Assembly (NCBI GenBank): GCA_902797885.1
Contig: CADBUP010000180.1
Span: 1-49,747, forward strand
Length of the DNA: 49,747 nucleotides
Direction: 5' to 3'
Origin: an uncultured Ruminococcus sp.
GTDB taxonomy: Bacteria; Bacillota; Clostridia; Monoglobales; Monoglobaceae
Below the pieces are notes generated by a model. It made no database searches, was not told the origin of the DNA, and saw nothing but the letters and a program-made list of their open reading frames with translations. Within the stretch, counting starts at the first letter, position 1. Each line of letters opens with the position of its first letter. Shown piece by piece: positions 24,993-34,239 of the stretch. Made by a program: the position numbers and the translations under genes.

Positions 24993-25910
24993 TCACCTCC
25001 TGAATTCTATCGGTCTTGTTAATTTAACTACAAATGCTCCGCAGATGAACACTGCGGCAATATCAATGGCAAGTATCAGCTTGCCTATGGTGGAATACAT
25101 AAGCACCGCATACCAATCCTTATTCAGAAAGTACATCAATGGGATATTGGCAATTACCAAGATTGCCATGATGATAAATTCTTTTCGAGGCTCGGCAAGT
25201 GTCAGCTCCAGTTCCATATTCACTACACGAATATCCGATAGTTTGGTTACTATCGGTGTTAATGTGTTTTTGAGGTTTCTGTCGTATTGGCATTGGATCA
25301 ATGCATCGCACCATTCCTTAAATACATCATTCTCCACCTTTGTTTTTAAGTTCTCTATGGCTTTTATCACATCCGAATCTATGAGTTTAAGCTGCACGAG
25401 AAAGTCTGTGAAGATATTCTGTATCGGTGGGTTAAGGTATGAGATGTTTTCTTCCACTGCGGTTACGATATCCTCATTTCTGATATAGGCTGTCGATATT
25501 ATTGAAAGTGCTGTTTCCAATTCCTCCGACACATCTTTCCTGAAATGACTTGCAGTAAGTTTCACATACCATATCGGCAGAGCCATCATTCCAAGTCCAA
25601 GAATGGGTATCATAAACACATTATTAAGGAGCGATGCAATGATTGTGCCGACTATTGCAAACGCACCGCAAGCAATAAAAATGACAGGGATTTTATCTTC
25701 CCTGCCGGTAATCCGCATAATTTCGGATACCTCCTCAATCTGCCTTAAAATAAATCTTTTCTTTTTACGGTTGGTTACTTCTGCAATCTGTGTTTTAATG
25801 CTCTGAGGCTTGTTTATGAAATTCTCAAACAATTCCCCGAATCTTAGTCCAAAGAGTTTAAATGCACCCACCACCAATGCCATAAAGCTGAGTATTCTGA
25901 GTGTCAGCAT
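24993..25910 (-). CDS. tadB: TadB-like pilus platform protein
   Basis: A 305-residue membrane protein of the T2SSF type with hydrophobic segments near the N-terminus, two in the middle (about 85-125) and two at the C-terminus. The cytoplasmic part has SEELETALSIISTAYIRNED, the TadB/GspF pattern. The start is the ATG 10 nt behind GGGGAGG; it overlaps the tadA stop (ATGCTGA). The next gene, six nt downstream, is the Cys-rich small gene. Confidence 0.8.
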   Translation of the reverse strand: MLTLRILSFMALVVGAFKLFGLRFGELFENFINKPQSIKTQIAEVTNRKKKRFILRQIEEVSEIMRITGREDKIPVIFIACGAFAIVGTIIASLLNNVFMIPILGLGMMALPIWYVKLTASHFRKDVSEELETALSIISTAYIRNEDIVTAVEENISYLNPPIQNIFTDFLVQLKLIDSDVIKAIENLKTKVENDVFKEWCDALIQCQYDRNLKNTLTPIVTKLSDIRVVNMELELTLAEPRKEFIIMAILVIANIPLMYFLNKDWYAVLMYSTIGKLILAIDIAAVFICGAFVVKLTRPIEFRR

Positions 25911-27274
25911 ACGCCTATCGCCTCCCCTCGGCAAATTCTATCAAGTACGCCCTTCGGCATACCGTTTTCTATAAGCCTTTTCTGCAGTCCTTTTGATATT
26001 TCGGACACAAATTCATGTCTGCCTTTAATGATGAATTTACCTTTATCATCATACCTGTTCTCGGTTATATGATACCGATATATTGTTCTGTATTCCCTTG
26101 TGCCGTCAGCCTTTATTTCACATTCCATAATCTCCATGAGTTTACGCTCTCGGTTTTCAAGCTGTTTTGAGAATGCCACAAGCGGAAATGCTTCCGTAAC
26201 CAAATCCAGGAGTACATCTTCTGCCATATCATATTTTCTCTTACAAAGTGTTGCCATTCTCCTGTATGTGGCTTCACAAGAGTTTGAATGGATAGTTGTC
26301 AGAACCGGGTGTCCTGTTCGGCTTGCTTCCTGTGCCAAGAATGCTTCAGGGCCTCTCATCTCTCCTACGCAAATGTAGTCGGGATTAAATCGGAGTGCAT
26401 AGTCGAGCAGTATATCCTGGTCAATATTTTGCATCTCATTTTCTGACGGTCTTGCAAGGGTGTGGATTACACTGTTTAGTATAGTTTCATCATCATTTCT
26501 CCTTGCGAGTGCCAATTCTCGGCTGCCGCTTTCGATTGTGTATATACGCTTATCATTTGGTATGGTTGATAACATCCACCCTGCAATAGTTGTTTTTCCG
26601 CTTCCTGTTGCACCTGCAACGCATGTACTGACTCCGTATCTGAAACATTGTGAAAGGAAGTCAAGCATAGGCTCTGTTGCTGTACTGCTCTTTACAAAAT
26701 CCCCCTTATCAAAGTTATGCGGATTTACAATTCTGATTGATGCGCATACACCAACATCCTCATCTACAAGCGGAGTCTTGAGTGCTGATATACGGATATT
26801 CTTTGACAGATGTCCAAGCACTGCAGGAGAGGCATTGTCAAGTACCATTCCCGATGTGTGCAGCATTCGTCTTACTACATTTATTGCATGCTGCGGTGAT
26901 TCAAACTTCTCGTTCAGTTTCTCCTTAACGCCACCGGCTCTGTATATCTCTATATCATTCCAGGCATTGATATCAATTTCCTCTATGCCCGAGCCGAATA
27001 TATATTTTGTAAGGAACGAGAACTCTGCCATTTCCACATATAAGCGGTTTACAAGTTCCTCATCAGACATACCATCAGCGGTGATTCTGTTGTCAGAGAG
27101 GTATTTCCGGATATAAAACTTAATCTGCTGTTTTACATCGTCTTTTCTCGTATCCACAAGAAGTGCAGCATATTTGCTTGAAATATACTCTTGAACTTCA
27201 GCGAGAATACTTGGGAATTCCCTTTTTTCCGTTGGTGCGAAGAATAAGTCATGTGAGTTGTTTTGCATACTCAT
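25904..27274 (-). CDS. tadA: TadA/CpaF-type pilus assembly ATPase
   Basis: Secretion ATPase of the VirB11/CpaF family, 456 residues. Walker A GATGSGKT is at 221-228, the Asp-box/Walker B region YICVGEMRG at 300-308, and the His box at TGHPVLTTIHSNS. The length and N-terminal domain fit CpaF better than VirB11. It lies in a complete Tad cluster, so it should power the Flp pilus. AGGAGG lies 12 nt before the ATG, which overlaps the stop of the TadZ-like gene. Confidence 0.92.
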   Translation of the reverse strand: MSMQNNSHDLFFAPTEKREFPSILAEVQEYISSKYAALLVDTRKDDVKQQIKFYIRKYLSDNRITADGMSDEELVNRLYVEMAEFSFLTKYIFGSGIEEIDINAWNDIEIYRAGGVKEKLNEKFESPQHAINVVRRMLHTSGMVLDNASPAVLGHLSKNIRISALKTPLVDEDVGVCASIRIVNPHNFDKGDFVKSSTATEPMLDFLSQCFRYGVSTCVAGATGSGKTTIAGWMLSTIPNDKRIYTIESGSRELALARRNDDETILNSVIHTLARPSENEMQNIDQDILLDYALRFNPDYICVGEMRGPEAFLAQEASRTGHPVLTTIHSNSCEATYRRMATLCKRKYDMAEDVLLDLVTEAFPLVAFSKQLENRERKLMEIMECEIKADGTREYRTIYRYHITENRYDDKGKFIIKGRHEFVSEISKGLQKRLIENGMPKGVLDRICRGEAIGVC

Positions 27275-28026
27275 AGGTCAAACACCTCCTCTGCTATATC
27301 CTCAATCACTTGCCTGAATTCTTTTGTTTCTCTTTTTGTCGGTGTATCCAATAACAATTCACCGCTTAAATACTGTTTTTCAACCAAGTCACTGTGCGGA
27401 ATTGTAAAGGTTACACCGCCTATAACCTGCTCAATATTCTCGTTGGAATGAATGGATTTCACATCATTTGCGACCTTGAGCTGTTTATCCGCCTTGAACT
27501 TACTGTCCGCAAGCAAGGGTAATTGGGATGACAGATACGACACAGATTTCAAATCGCAGTTTATAAGCCTTAACACACAATCCGATTCTATAAGCGCCAC
27601 CGTTGACAGAATATCGTCAGACAAATGGCTTGAGCAGTCAACTATCACGAAGTCTACTATTTCACGCAGTTCGGAAATGAGTTCGCTTGCCTGAATCTGT
27701 GTATAGTTCGGATAGGTAAATTTGTTTTCGCCCTTTAACATTCCGATTATGGATATGTGGTCATTTTTCTTGACAGTAATGCTGTTTTGCAGAATAAGGT
27801 TTTTATTTATCTTGACAGCCGCCAAGATGCTTCCCAAAGACTTCTGCTCCTCAATTCTGTTCAGAGGTACAAGCAAGTGCAACGGCGGCGCATCCATATC
27901 GCAAAGAACAAGTGCCACATCATAACCTTTCCCGGTTATATAGTTTGCAAGTTTAGCCGACACCAAAGTCTTTCCGCTTGACGGCGAACCCCATACTGCA
28001 AGCACTTGATTATTGCGCATTACCAT
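27271..28026 (-). CDS. tadZ: TadZ/CpaE-like ParA-family ATPase
   Basis: A 251-residue MinD/ParA-type protein with a deviant Walker A (WGSPSSGKT, about 12-20), an LCDMDAPPLHLL switch region and VIVDCSSHLSDD as Walker B. It has no receiver domain, unlike CpaE of Caulobacter. In Tad systems this protein localises the pilus machine. The start is one of two close ATGs overlapping the end of the CpaB gene. The C-terminus is EEVFDL, with no tail. Confidence 0.8.
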   Translation of the reverse strand: MVMRNNQVLAVWGSPSSGKTLVSAKLANYITGKGYDVALVLCDMDAPPLHLLVPLNRIEEQKSLGSILAAVKINKNLILQNSITVKKNDHISIIGMLKGENKFTYPNYTQIQASELISELREIVDFVIVDCSSHLSDDILSTVALIESDCVLRLINCDLKSVSYLSSQLPLLADSKFKADKQLKVANDVKSIHSNENIEQVIGGVTFTIPHSDLVEKQYLSGELLLDTPTKRETKEFRQVIEDIAEEVFDL

Positions 28027-28822
28027 TTTCCACCGCCTCACTTTCAGCCGATTCCGTTGGTGTTTCCTCCTGACCTTCTTGTTTTTCCTGCTCAGTACCG
28101 TTGTTTAACTCCTCCTGTGCTTTTAAAAATTCCTCTGCTTTTGTACGATTGCCTCTATACACAAGCGACATATGGATTGTACCTGATTTTTCTAGGTCTG
28201 CAAGCAGAAGTGCTTGTTTTTCTGATACAAGGAGTGTTACTGTGCTTGGCAGGTCATCTTCGTTTTCTGCCGTTTCATCCACATCTGCTCCTGATTTATT
28301 TGTTGCTGCAATAACCTCGACGAATTGCAATTCGGGCGGAATGATTGTCATGCCTGTTTTCTGATAGTCGGGAGTAATAATTGATACAATATCACCTGAC
28401 TTCAGTTTACCTGACAGTCCTGTGGCAAAGGATTTTAAGGTTACAGAGATTGCCCTGTTCGAGCCGTTGAGTCCTGCAAGATATGTGTTTTCAACATAGG
28501 GTGTGTCTGACACCTTACTTTTAAGGACATTATCGCCTTTCATCATATCTAGTGCTGCAAACTTTCCGATTACATCATCATCCGATGAAACAATTCCCTC
28601 CGGCTGATTTGTACTTGACATTTTTATCTCTGTTACCATATCTTTCGTTATTTCGTCACCGCTTTTAATATCTGCGGTTACTCTTACTACTGTTATGGTT
28701 TTATCTCCTGTGTTTGAAATTATCGGTGAAATTACAAAACACAGAATAAGTGCTACTACGATACAAGTTGCTCCGAGTACCGTTCTATTCTGAAAAAATT
28801 CTTTTATCTTATCCAATTCCAT
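28010..28822 (-). CDS. cpaB: CpaB/RcpC-like SAF-domain pilus protein
   Basis: A 270-residue protein with a membrane helix (about 16-33) followed by a SAF domain (VVRVTADIKSGDEITKDMVT; GDNVLKSKVSD) and a second domain with KSGDIVSIITPDYQ and VTLLVSEKQALLLADLEKSG, the RcpC/CpaB layout. The C-terminus is Glu/Gln-rich. The ATG is very close to AAAGGAG, so a TTG two codons on is also possible. It follows the prepilin peptidase, as in Tad clusters. Confidence 0.85.
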   Translation of the reverse strand: MELDKIKEFFQNRTVLGATCIVVALILCFVISPIISNTGDKTITVVRVTADIKSGDEITKDMVTEIKMSSTNQPEGIVSSDDDVIGKFAALDMMKGDNVLKSKVSDTPYVENTYLAGLNGSNRAISVTLKSFATGLSGKLKSGDIVSIITPDYQKTGMTIIPPELQFVEVIAATNKSGADVDETAENEDDLPSTVTLLVSEKQALLLADLEKSGTIHMSLVYRGNRTKAEEFLKAQEELNNGTEQEKQEGQEETPTESAESEAVENGNAQ

Positions 28823-28861
28823 TCTCCTTTCGTGTATCGTGGAAGAGAAGCAGCTTATCTT

Positions 28862-29251
28862 TCACGATAAAGCTAATGTTACAATGTATCCTACTGTAAG
28901 TGCAGGGATAAAGGGAAAGAGTGATTTTCCCTTTCCCTTACCCGTCTGCAGAATATATCCAACTATAATAAACACCATACATCCTATAACCGTTATGCAG
29001 AACGTCTTTGGCAAACCCAAACAAAGACCGAGAAGTCCTACCATTTTCCAATCGCCACCGCCCATACTGTCATTTATTCCTGATGCAATTAAAAAAGGCA
29101 GGGCAAGTAAAATACCCCACACATTCTCATTCACATATATAAATGGCAATACAAGTATCAGTGCGACTTGGCAAAGAACGGGAACTTCACGTCTTTTAAA
29201 GTCTGCCACGCTTGTGATTATAAGGATGATTAAGATTATACAATGACTCAT
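28862..29251 (-). CDS. tadV: prepilin peptidase (TadV/CpaA-like)
   Basis: A 129-residue aspartyl prepilin peptidase without the methylase domain. The catalytic aspartates are visible as Asp17 in TSVADFKRREVP and Asp67 in GGGD. Several hydrophobic helices fill the rest. It would process the Flp-like pilin encoded immediately upstream, whose stop overlaps its ATG (TGATG). Confidence 0.88.
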   Translation of the reverse strand: MSHCIILIILIITSVADFKRREVPVLCQVALILVLPFIYVNENVWGILLALPFLIASGINDSMGGGDWKMVGLLGLCLGLPKTFCITVIGCMVFIIVGYILQTGKGKGKSLFPFIPALTVGYIVTLALS

Positions 29252-29466
29252 CAGTGCGTATAATTGAACATTTCCTGAATCTTGGTAGTTAAAGTAGGAA
29301 GCACCGTATCATCAAGTAGTGCATAGAGACCGGCAAGGATCAATGCCCCAAGTACAATGCTTATCAATACAACGACTGCGGTATCCAAGGCACCTTGACC
29401 GCTGTTATCAAGCAGTTTTTTATGAATTATTAGTCTTGTTCTTTCTAATTTTGTGAACCTTTTCAT
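29251..29466 (-). CDS. Flp/DUF6133-like pilin
   Basis: A 71-residue pilin: a basic N-terminal leader, the likely cleavage site in NSGQGALDTAVV and a long hydrophobic helix (VVVLISIVLGALILAGLYAL), then a short C-terminal tail. It is the probable major subunit of the Tad pilus, processed by the next gene's peptidase. The start is the ATG 9 nt behind GGAGG; longer upstream readings have no SD. Confidence 0.75.
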   Translation of the reverse strand: MKRFTKLERTRLIIHKKLLDNSGQGALDTAVVVLISIVLGALILAGLYALLDDTVLPTLTTKIQEMFNYTH

Positions 29467-29467
29467 T

Positions 29468-29728
29468 TTACATTTCCTCCACTTTCTTAGCGTAGGTTTC
29501 AAGTACCTCACGCTCAATTTCTTTCCTTAATTCTTTGGTAATCGGGAAACAAATATCCGCATACTCACCTTTTCTGGTTCGTCTGCTCGGCATGGCTGCA
29601 AATCTTCCGTTTGAGCCATCAACGACCTTGATCCCTTTTACCAAAAAACTGTTCTCAATAAGCACACTTGCATATGCTTTCAGTTTTTCACCGCCAACAA
29701 TACTTGTAATTCTTGCTTCTATTTTCAT
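29468..29728 (-). CDS. SpoVG-family protein (short, untailed)
   Basis: An 86-residue SpoVG-like protein (ARITSIVGGEKLKAYASVLI, FLVKGIKVVDGSNGRFAAMP, FPITKELRKEIEREVL). SpoVG proteins bind nucleic acid and act as global regulators. It ends AKKVEEM directly after the core fold, unlike the second SpoVG of this element (40465-40899), which has a 55-residue extension with the Met-rich tail. The ATG is 8 nt behind GGAGG. Confidence 0.88.
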   Translation of the reverse strand: MKIEARITSIVGGEKLKAYASVLIENSFLVKGIKVVDGSNGRFAAMPSRRTRKGEYADICFPITKELRKEIEREVLETYAKKVEEM

Positions 29729-29746
29729 CCGCATCACCTCCCTCCG

Positions 29747-30433
29747 TTACATACTGATTTTAAAGGTTTCGACTTGAAATTCTTCCTGCTGGGCAGTCGG
29801 TTCAGCTTGGAATATAGGTTCTTCCTGTTTCTTCATCTCATGTTCTTCTTTAGGTTTGGGCATTTCCGGCTTTTTGATTTCATCAATCTTTTTCTCCTTG
29901 CTTTGAGTTTCTTCAATCTGATGCATATCAAGTTTTATAAACCCTCTGCTGTCTACATAATAGAAGTTGCTCCCTGAATCGTCATAAAGTTCGATGATAT
30001 CTGACATTGACAAGGCATATCCTGTGTATTCGCTCGGCAAGTTATCCCGATTAAACAAATCATAAATCTCTTCAAGATTATTTGTGCCAACATCCCCATC
30101 ATATACCATGCGATAGTTTGCGATATCAGGCTCTCCGTAACCTTTATTAATAAGGTCTTCGTAGCCTATATATTTCATCCGCATATCTATCCCCGGTTTA
30201 AGTTGATGGATTCTGCATGATTTCAGCATAATGCTATCCTGAATATCGCCCTTGATTAGCCTGTCATATACTCCTTTTTCCCAAACTACTTCAAAGCCAT
30301 GTTGTTCCTTTAGATATTCTGACACCTCATTCCTTTTGAACATCTCATCAATTACGGCAGTTTTATACTTTACGAATCCTGCTCGGTTACCGTAACATTC
30401 AACAATTCCTTCTCTTGTAATATTGATTTTCAT
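29747..30433 (-). CDS. YodL-domain protein
   Basis: A 228-residue protein whose middle (CRIHQLKPGIDMRMKYIGYE, then PDIANYRMVYDGDV, LEEIYDLFNRDNLPSEYTGY and NFYYVDSRGFIKL) is the YodL domain common on clostridial elements. A Lys/Glu/Pro-rich linker follows (KKPEMPKPKEEHEMKK). It ends VETFKISM, a weak version of the shared tail: I-x-M without Gly. Its function is unknown. Confidence 0.78.
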   Translation of the reverse strand: MKINITREGIVECYGNRAGFVKYKTAVIDEMFKRNEVSEYLKEQHGFEVVWEKGVYDRLIKGDIQDSIMLKSCRIHQLKPGIDMRMKYIGYEDLINKGYGEPDIANYRMVYDGDVGTNNLEEIYDLFNRDNLPSEYTGYALSMSDIIELYDDSGSNFYYVDSRGFIKLDMHQIEETQSKEKKIDEIKKPEMPKPKEEHEMKKQEEPIFQAEPTAQQEEFQVETFKISM

Positions 30434-30450
30434 GCCATCACCTCCGTTCC

Positions 30451-31827
30451 TTAGCTTACCTCCATACTCTCGTCTGCATTTTTACGGATAGGTGTTTCGA
30501 GTACACCGTACTCAGTTACTTTCAAGTTGCCTTTGTTGTACAGGGTTTCACCATATGTTGCAAAATTGAAATGCTGTACTAAGTGTTCGGGAAGTTTATC
30601 TCCGTATTCTGACCGGAATTTAACCTTTGCATATTCGATTATCGATGTCGGTTCGTGATACAGTTTGTATTTTCCTATTTCATTCGCAATAAGGATTACA
30701 TCATCCACCGAATGAATGTTGGCAACAGATAAAGCGGCCTTGAACTTTGCAAGTTCTCCTGACTTTTCCATATCACGCATTCTGTGTGCAAGCGAATTAA
30801 GCGGTCCAAGTTGCGACAAGTCTTTAATACACATCGGTATATGTTCTTCCATGCTTTGAATTGCAACAAGAATACAATCGTCAAAAGACTCTGCACCAAT
30901 TCTTTTGAGGAAATTTGCTTTCCCTTCTTTTGATGCAGGAAGTGTCAGCCAACCTTGACTCCCCTCTTCCGACTCATACTCCTCCGGTTTCCTTGAAATT
31001 TGCAATTTAAAGATGTATTCATCATCCTCAAACACTTCAGGAAATGTTATTCCGTCATATACCTGTTTATATTCTTCTTTGGAGTTTACAAAGTAGCCGT
31101 CTTCTGTATAAATACCGCCTTCCGATTCTCTTATGTCTCTGCCGAGTTTATCATAGTTGATGTACTTCCATACCCTTTTATCCACATCCGTCAGCCACTC
31201 AATCCATCCGTTATCGATATAGATTTTACCAAGTTGTTCATCATTTTGCAGGTCGTTGATAATCGAACATCCATCAAGGTTATATGCTCCGTTTATGAGA
31301 TTTCTAATCAAGAACTCCTCGTCAGGCAAAGTTTGTATAAATCCTTTAAACAATTCATGCTCACGGCTTGTGAAGTTACTCATCACTTTTGCAAGATAAT
31401 TGAGTCGTTCAAAGTCATCGGTTCCCCAATCTATCCTCGGCATAATGTCATTACCGTACACCAAACATTCTTCCAATGAATATCTTTGATTTTTGTCTGT
31501 TATTCTTGCTCTTTGAAATGCATCGTTTATCTCGTTAACCGTTGCCGGAAGTTGTAATTCTGCTCCCTCATACATACTGAATTTTTCTTCCAAGTCATCC
31601 CTTACAATAATTACGCTAATCGAAAAGGCTTCCTGCCTTTTCATTGGTTTAGGAATGTTATGCAGAAAGCGCTTTTCTTCGATTAAGTATGTATTGAATT
31701 TGTTTCCGTCAAGATACACATCAGCTTCCTTATTGCTTCTGACAGTTATTTCGATATCGGTTTTACTGTCTGCGAATCCTCTGAGGAGAGCCTTTATATT
31801 CCTTCCGATTTCTTCTCTGTTAATCAC
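30451..31827 (-). CDS. ArdA-family antirestriction protein (second of tandem pair)
   Basis: A 458-residue ArdA-like protein. Repeated antirestriction domains are visible: LQLPATVNEINDAFQRARIT, then FERLNYLAKVMSNFTSREHE, and LGPLNSLAHRMRDMEKSGEL. A tandem pair of ArdA genes is formed with the one upstream. It would mimic B-DNA and inhibit Type I restriction and perhaps methylation. It starts at a GTG 9 nt behind the GGAGG made by the codons of the upstream tail. It ends NADESMEVS, a weak form of the tail. Confidence 0.8.
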   Translation of the reverse strand: MINREEIGRNIKALLRGFADSKTDIEITVRSNKEADVYLDGNKFNTYLIEEKRFLHNIPKPMKRQEAFSISVIIVRDDLEEKFSMYEGAELQLPATVNEINDAFQRARITDKNQRYSLEECLVYGNDIMPRIDWGTDDFERLNYLAKVMSNFTSREHELFKGFIQTLPDEEFLIRNLINGAYNLDGCSIINDLQNDEQLGKIYIDNGWIEWLTDVDKRVWKYINYDKLGRDIRESEGGIYTEDGYFVNSKEEYKQVYDGITFPEVFEDDEYIFKLQISRKPEEYESEEGSQGWLTLPASKEGKANFLKRIGAESFDDCILVAIQSMEEHIPMCIKDLSQLGPLNSLAHRMRDMEKSGELAKFKAALSVANIHSVDDVILIANEIGKYKLYHEPTSIIEYAKVKFRSEYGDKLPEHLVQHFNFATYGETLYNKGNLKVTEYGVLETPIRKNADESMEVS

Positions 31828-33086
31828 ATCGTCATACCTCCATATCCTTCATCCTGTGTTTCAATTTCGTCCTGATATTCCTCTTCTTGTTCGTTTTTGG
31901 TAGCTGTAATTGTTTCATACAGACTTTGGTCTTTTGCTGAAACTATACCATAGTCTGTTACTTTTGCTTCCATACCCATAATTATTCTTTCTCCGAAATT
32001 CCGCACTTCTCTTTTATCAAATGCATTCATATCAAAGTTAGTAGGAAGTTGTCTTGCCAAATATTCCATAGCAAAGTCTCCTTCACTTACAGAATAGTAT
32101 GAGTGTTCATACCTATTAAGGTTATCCGATATTTCAAGCACCTCATCAAGTGTCTGTGGTTCAACCGTTTCCACTACTGCCTTGAATTTAATTCTGTTTG
32201 CATCATCAAGCCTTACATATCTTTGCGCAATCTCGTTGAGCTTATCGAAGTCCTGCATATCGCCAAATACCTGTGAATCAATACATTTAAATACGCTCTT
32301 GAATTCATAGAACACGCAATCCTCTATGCAACCCTCGTTATGAATTCTTGCTATGCCATTGATGTATTCCTTATCCGCCGGCAAGTATATCCATTCTGCG
32401 GAGTCAGCAGTTTCTTCACTATCATTAACCGGTGCTTCTGCAATATTTAGTGCAAATGCATAGTGATTCTTAACTTCAAGCTGTTCTTTTGACGGACTCT
32501 TATATCCATACTGTTTCTCGTATGCACCAAGCGGAATATATGCTCCGTTATAGAACACACCCTTTTCCATCTCCCTGAATTTCTGCCCGACAATTTTGGT
32601 CGAAACATATTCCAATACATCATCTGATGCAGTTTGCAACACTTCACTCAAATTATTGTCAATAACAAACTCTCCAAGTTGTTCATCGGTTGTTATTCCA
32701 TGTACCGGAATTACCTTTCCAAGACCGTCTGTCATATTAATGAGTTCCTCTAAAGACGGAGCCATCATATCATCGTCTATACTGTTTTCAAATAACGCAT
32801 TGAACACTGTCAGCTGATTATCATCTAATAGGCTTAATTTCTTAGCTAATAAGTTAAGCTCTACAATATTTTTTTCGCCATCAATATATACTTCACCAAG
32901 TTTTGGAACTTTTGGAGAACTAATTATTTCTACGAAATATTCTCCGTCTTTCGTTACTCTTGCTTTTTGAAATGCATCCTCGATTTCCATAGGTGTGGCA
33001 GGAAGTGTTATGGTGGCATAATTGTATTCTTTGGTTAGAGGATTGATTGCCGATATATCAATGGATATTTTATTTTGTAAACTCAT
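31824..33086 (-). CDS. ArdA-family antirestriction protein (first of tandem pair), tailed
   Basis: A 420-residue ArdA-like protein with two domain copies (ITLPATPMEIEDAFQKARVT; LNLLAKKLSLLDDNQLTVFN; later IYLPADKEYINGIARIHNEG and LNEIAQRYVRLDDANRIKFK) and a C-terminal LARQLPTNFDMNAFDKREV block typical of ArdA. It is very acidic, as expected of a DNA mimic. It ends EGYGGMTM, a clear copy of the shared tail, and its GGA GGT codons double as the SD of the next ArdA gene. GAGGTG precedes its own ATG. Confidence 0.85.
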   Translation of the reverse strand: MSLQNKISIDISAINPLTKEYNYATITLPATPMEIEDAFQKARVTKDGEYFVEIISSPKVPKLGEVYIDGEKNIVELNLLAKKLSLLDDNQLTVFNALFENSIDDDMMAPSLEELINMTDGLGKVIPVHGITTDEQLGEFVIDNNLSEVLQTASDDVLEYVSTKIVGQKFREMEKGVFYNGAYIPLGAYEKQYGYKSPSKEQLEVKNHYAFALNIAEAPVNDSEETADSAEWIYLPADKEYINGIARIHNEGCIEDCVFYEFKSVFKCIDSQVFGDMQDFDKLNEIAQRYVRLDDANRIKFKAVVETVEPQTLDEVLEISDNLNRYEHSYYSVSEGDFAMEYLARQLPTNFDMNAFDKREVRNFGERIIMGMEAKVTDYGIVSAKDQSLYETITATKNEQEEEYQDEIETQDEGYGGMTM

Positions 33087-33095
33087 TTAAGCACC

Positions 33096-33401
33096 TCACA
33101 TTCCCATATTCAGTTCACCGTTATCCTGTTCAGGATCTGCCATAGCTTGTTCTTCTGCCAATTCCTCGGCTGTCAGTTTTCTGTAGTCATCCTCAAAGTA
33201 GTCAAGCGAAATCCCTTCGCCGTTATCCCATCTGCACATTAATCCTCCTGCATCGTCAACGCCTTCAACTGTGGCTCTGTCTCCCGGCTGCAGTTTTGAA
33301 TAGGGATCATCCATTTTAAGGAGCAAGATTCTTGTGCCGGGCAGATACTGCTCTCTTAATCTTTCTACTGCTTGACGGCTTGGAAGTTTGAAACCACCCA
33401 T
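33096..33401 (-). CDS. DUF4314 protein, tailed
   Basis: A 101-residue protein with the DUF4314 core (VERLREQYLPGTRILLLKMD; LQPGDRATVEGVDDAGGLMC; WDNGEGISLDYFEDDYRKL), a small beta-barrel-like fold common on clostridial elements. It ends DNGELNMGM after an acidic stretch, which fits the shared tail. AAAGGA precedes the ATG. Confidence 0.82.
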   Translation of the reverse strand: MGGFKLPSRQAVERLREQYLPGTRILLLKMDDPYSKLQPGDRATVEGVDDAGGLMCRWDNGEGISLDYFEDDYRKLTAEELAEEQAMADPEQDNGELNMGM

Positions 33402-33430
33402 TTTTAATCAATCCTTTCTTTGCATAATTT

Positions 33431-33456
33431 AAGGGCATACCCTGTGGCATGCCCTT
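33431..33456 (-). other. intercistronic 8-bp stem-loop after the InlB-repeat gene
   Basis: AAGGGCAT and ATGCCCTT pair around a 10-nt loop just downstream of the InlB-repeat gene. The coding strand continues AAATTATG, so it lacks a terminator's U-tract. It could protect the mRNA end or cause partial attenuation. Confidence 0.45.
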
Positions 33457-33466
33457 TGATTTTGTG

Positions 33467-34198
33467 TTATTTTATTTCCATCAGTATTTGCTGAAGCATC
33501 TGTATGAGCTTTAAGATTTGCTCAGTCGAGTATGTCGGCTTATACTGATTTTCCATTATTTCTTGGTTCATGGCAATCTCTTCATCAGTCCAATATATCC
33601 AGTCTTTTCTGATTGTGTTGACAGTATTCGAAACCTGTTCCCATTTTGCATAGACCGTTATATCATCAGTCAAGGTTATTTCTGTTACCCTGTTTTCTTT
33701 TGTTCGGGCATCAGTGTACCATCCTTTGAATGCAAATCCCGGTTTTGTTGGTATCAGGCTTGCAATACTTACCTTTTCACCATATTTTGCGGTGATTGGC
33801 AGTATGTCTGTACCGCCGTCTGATGAGAAGGTTATTGTCCTTTCGCCTATGATGTTCCACTGTGCATAGAGTGTCGCATCTGTATAGTATTCGGTATCTG
33901 ATGTTACCTTATCACCGTCTTCGGTGTACCATCCCTCAAAGTCATAGTCTGATGTTCTGTATGGGATTGGCAGTTCGATTTTGCCTTTTTCGGTTGTTAC
34001 CTCAATCGTGTTTTGTGTTCCAAGATACCCTGAACCTAAGTACCCACCGTTTGCATCGAGTGTGATTTTACTTTCATGCTCGACAAAGTATGGGTTATCG
34101 TTTTCGTCCTGACCGTATGTCTTGATTTCTGCGGCTGACACCGCACTCTGAAGCATTAGTGTCATTAAGAGTCCTGTAACTATCGCTTTTTTCTTCAT
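33467..34198 (-). CDS. secreted InlB B-repeat protein
   Basis: A 243-residue exported protein: signal peptide (KKKAIVTGLLMTLMLQSAVS), then two Listeria-Bacteroides (InlB B/Flg_new) repeats, each ending in FEGWYTEDG...LYAQW and FKGWYTDAR...VYAKW, and a C-terminal helical segment (YSTEQILKLIQMLQQILMEI). It has no sortase motif. It probably acts at the cell surface beside the giant Cys-repeat protein encoded upstream. It has its own promoter (34243-34271) and an AGGAGG SD before the ATG. Confidence 0.85.
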   Translation of the reverse strand: MKKKAIVTGLLMTLMLQSAVSAAEIKTYGQDENDNPYFVEHESKITLDANGGYLGSGYLGTQNTIEVTTEKGKIELPIPYRTSDYDFEGWYTEDGDKVTSDTEYYTDATLYAQWNIIGERTITFSSDGGTDILPITAKYGEKVSIASLIPTKPGFAFKGWYTDARTKENRVTEITLTDDITVYAKWEQVSNTVNTIRKDWIYWTDEEIAMNQEIMENQYKPTYSTEQILKLIQMLQQILMEIK

Positions 34199-34239
34199 GG
34201 TTTGTTCCTCCTGATTATTTGATTTGCCCTTTGGCAACA

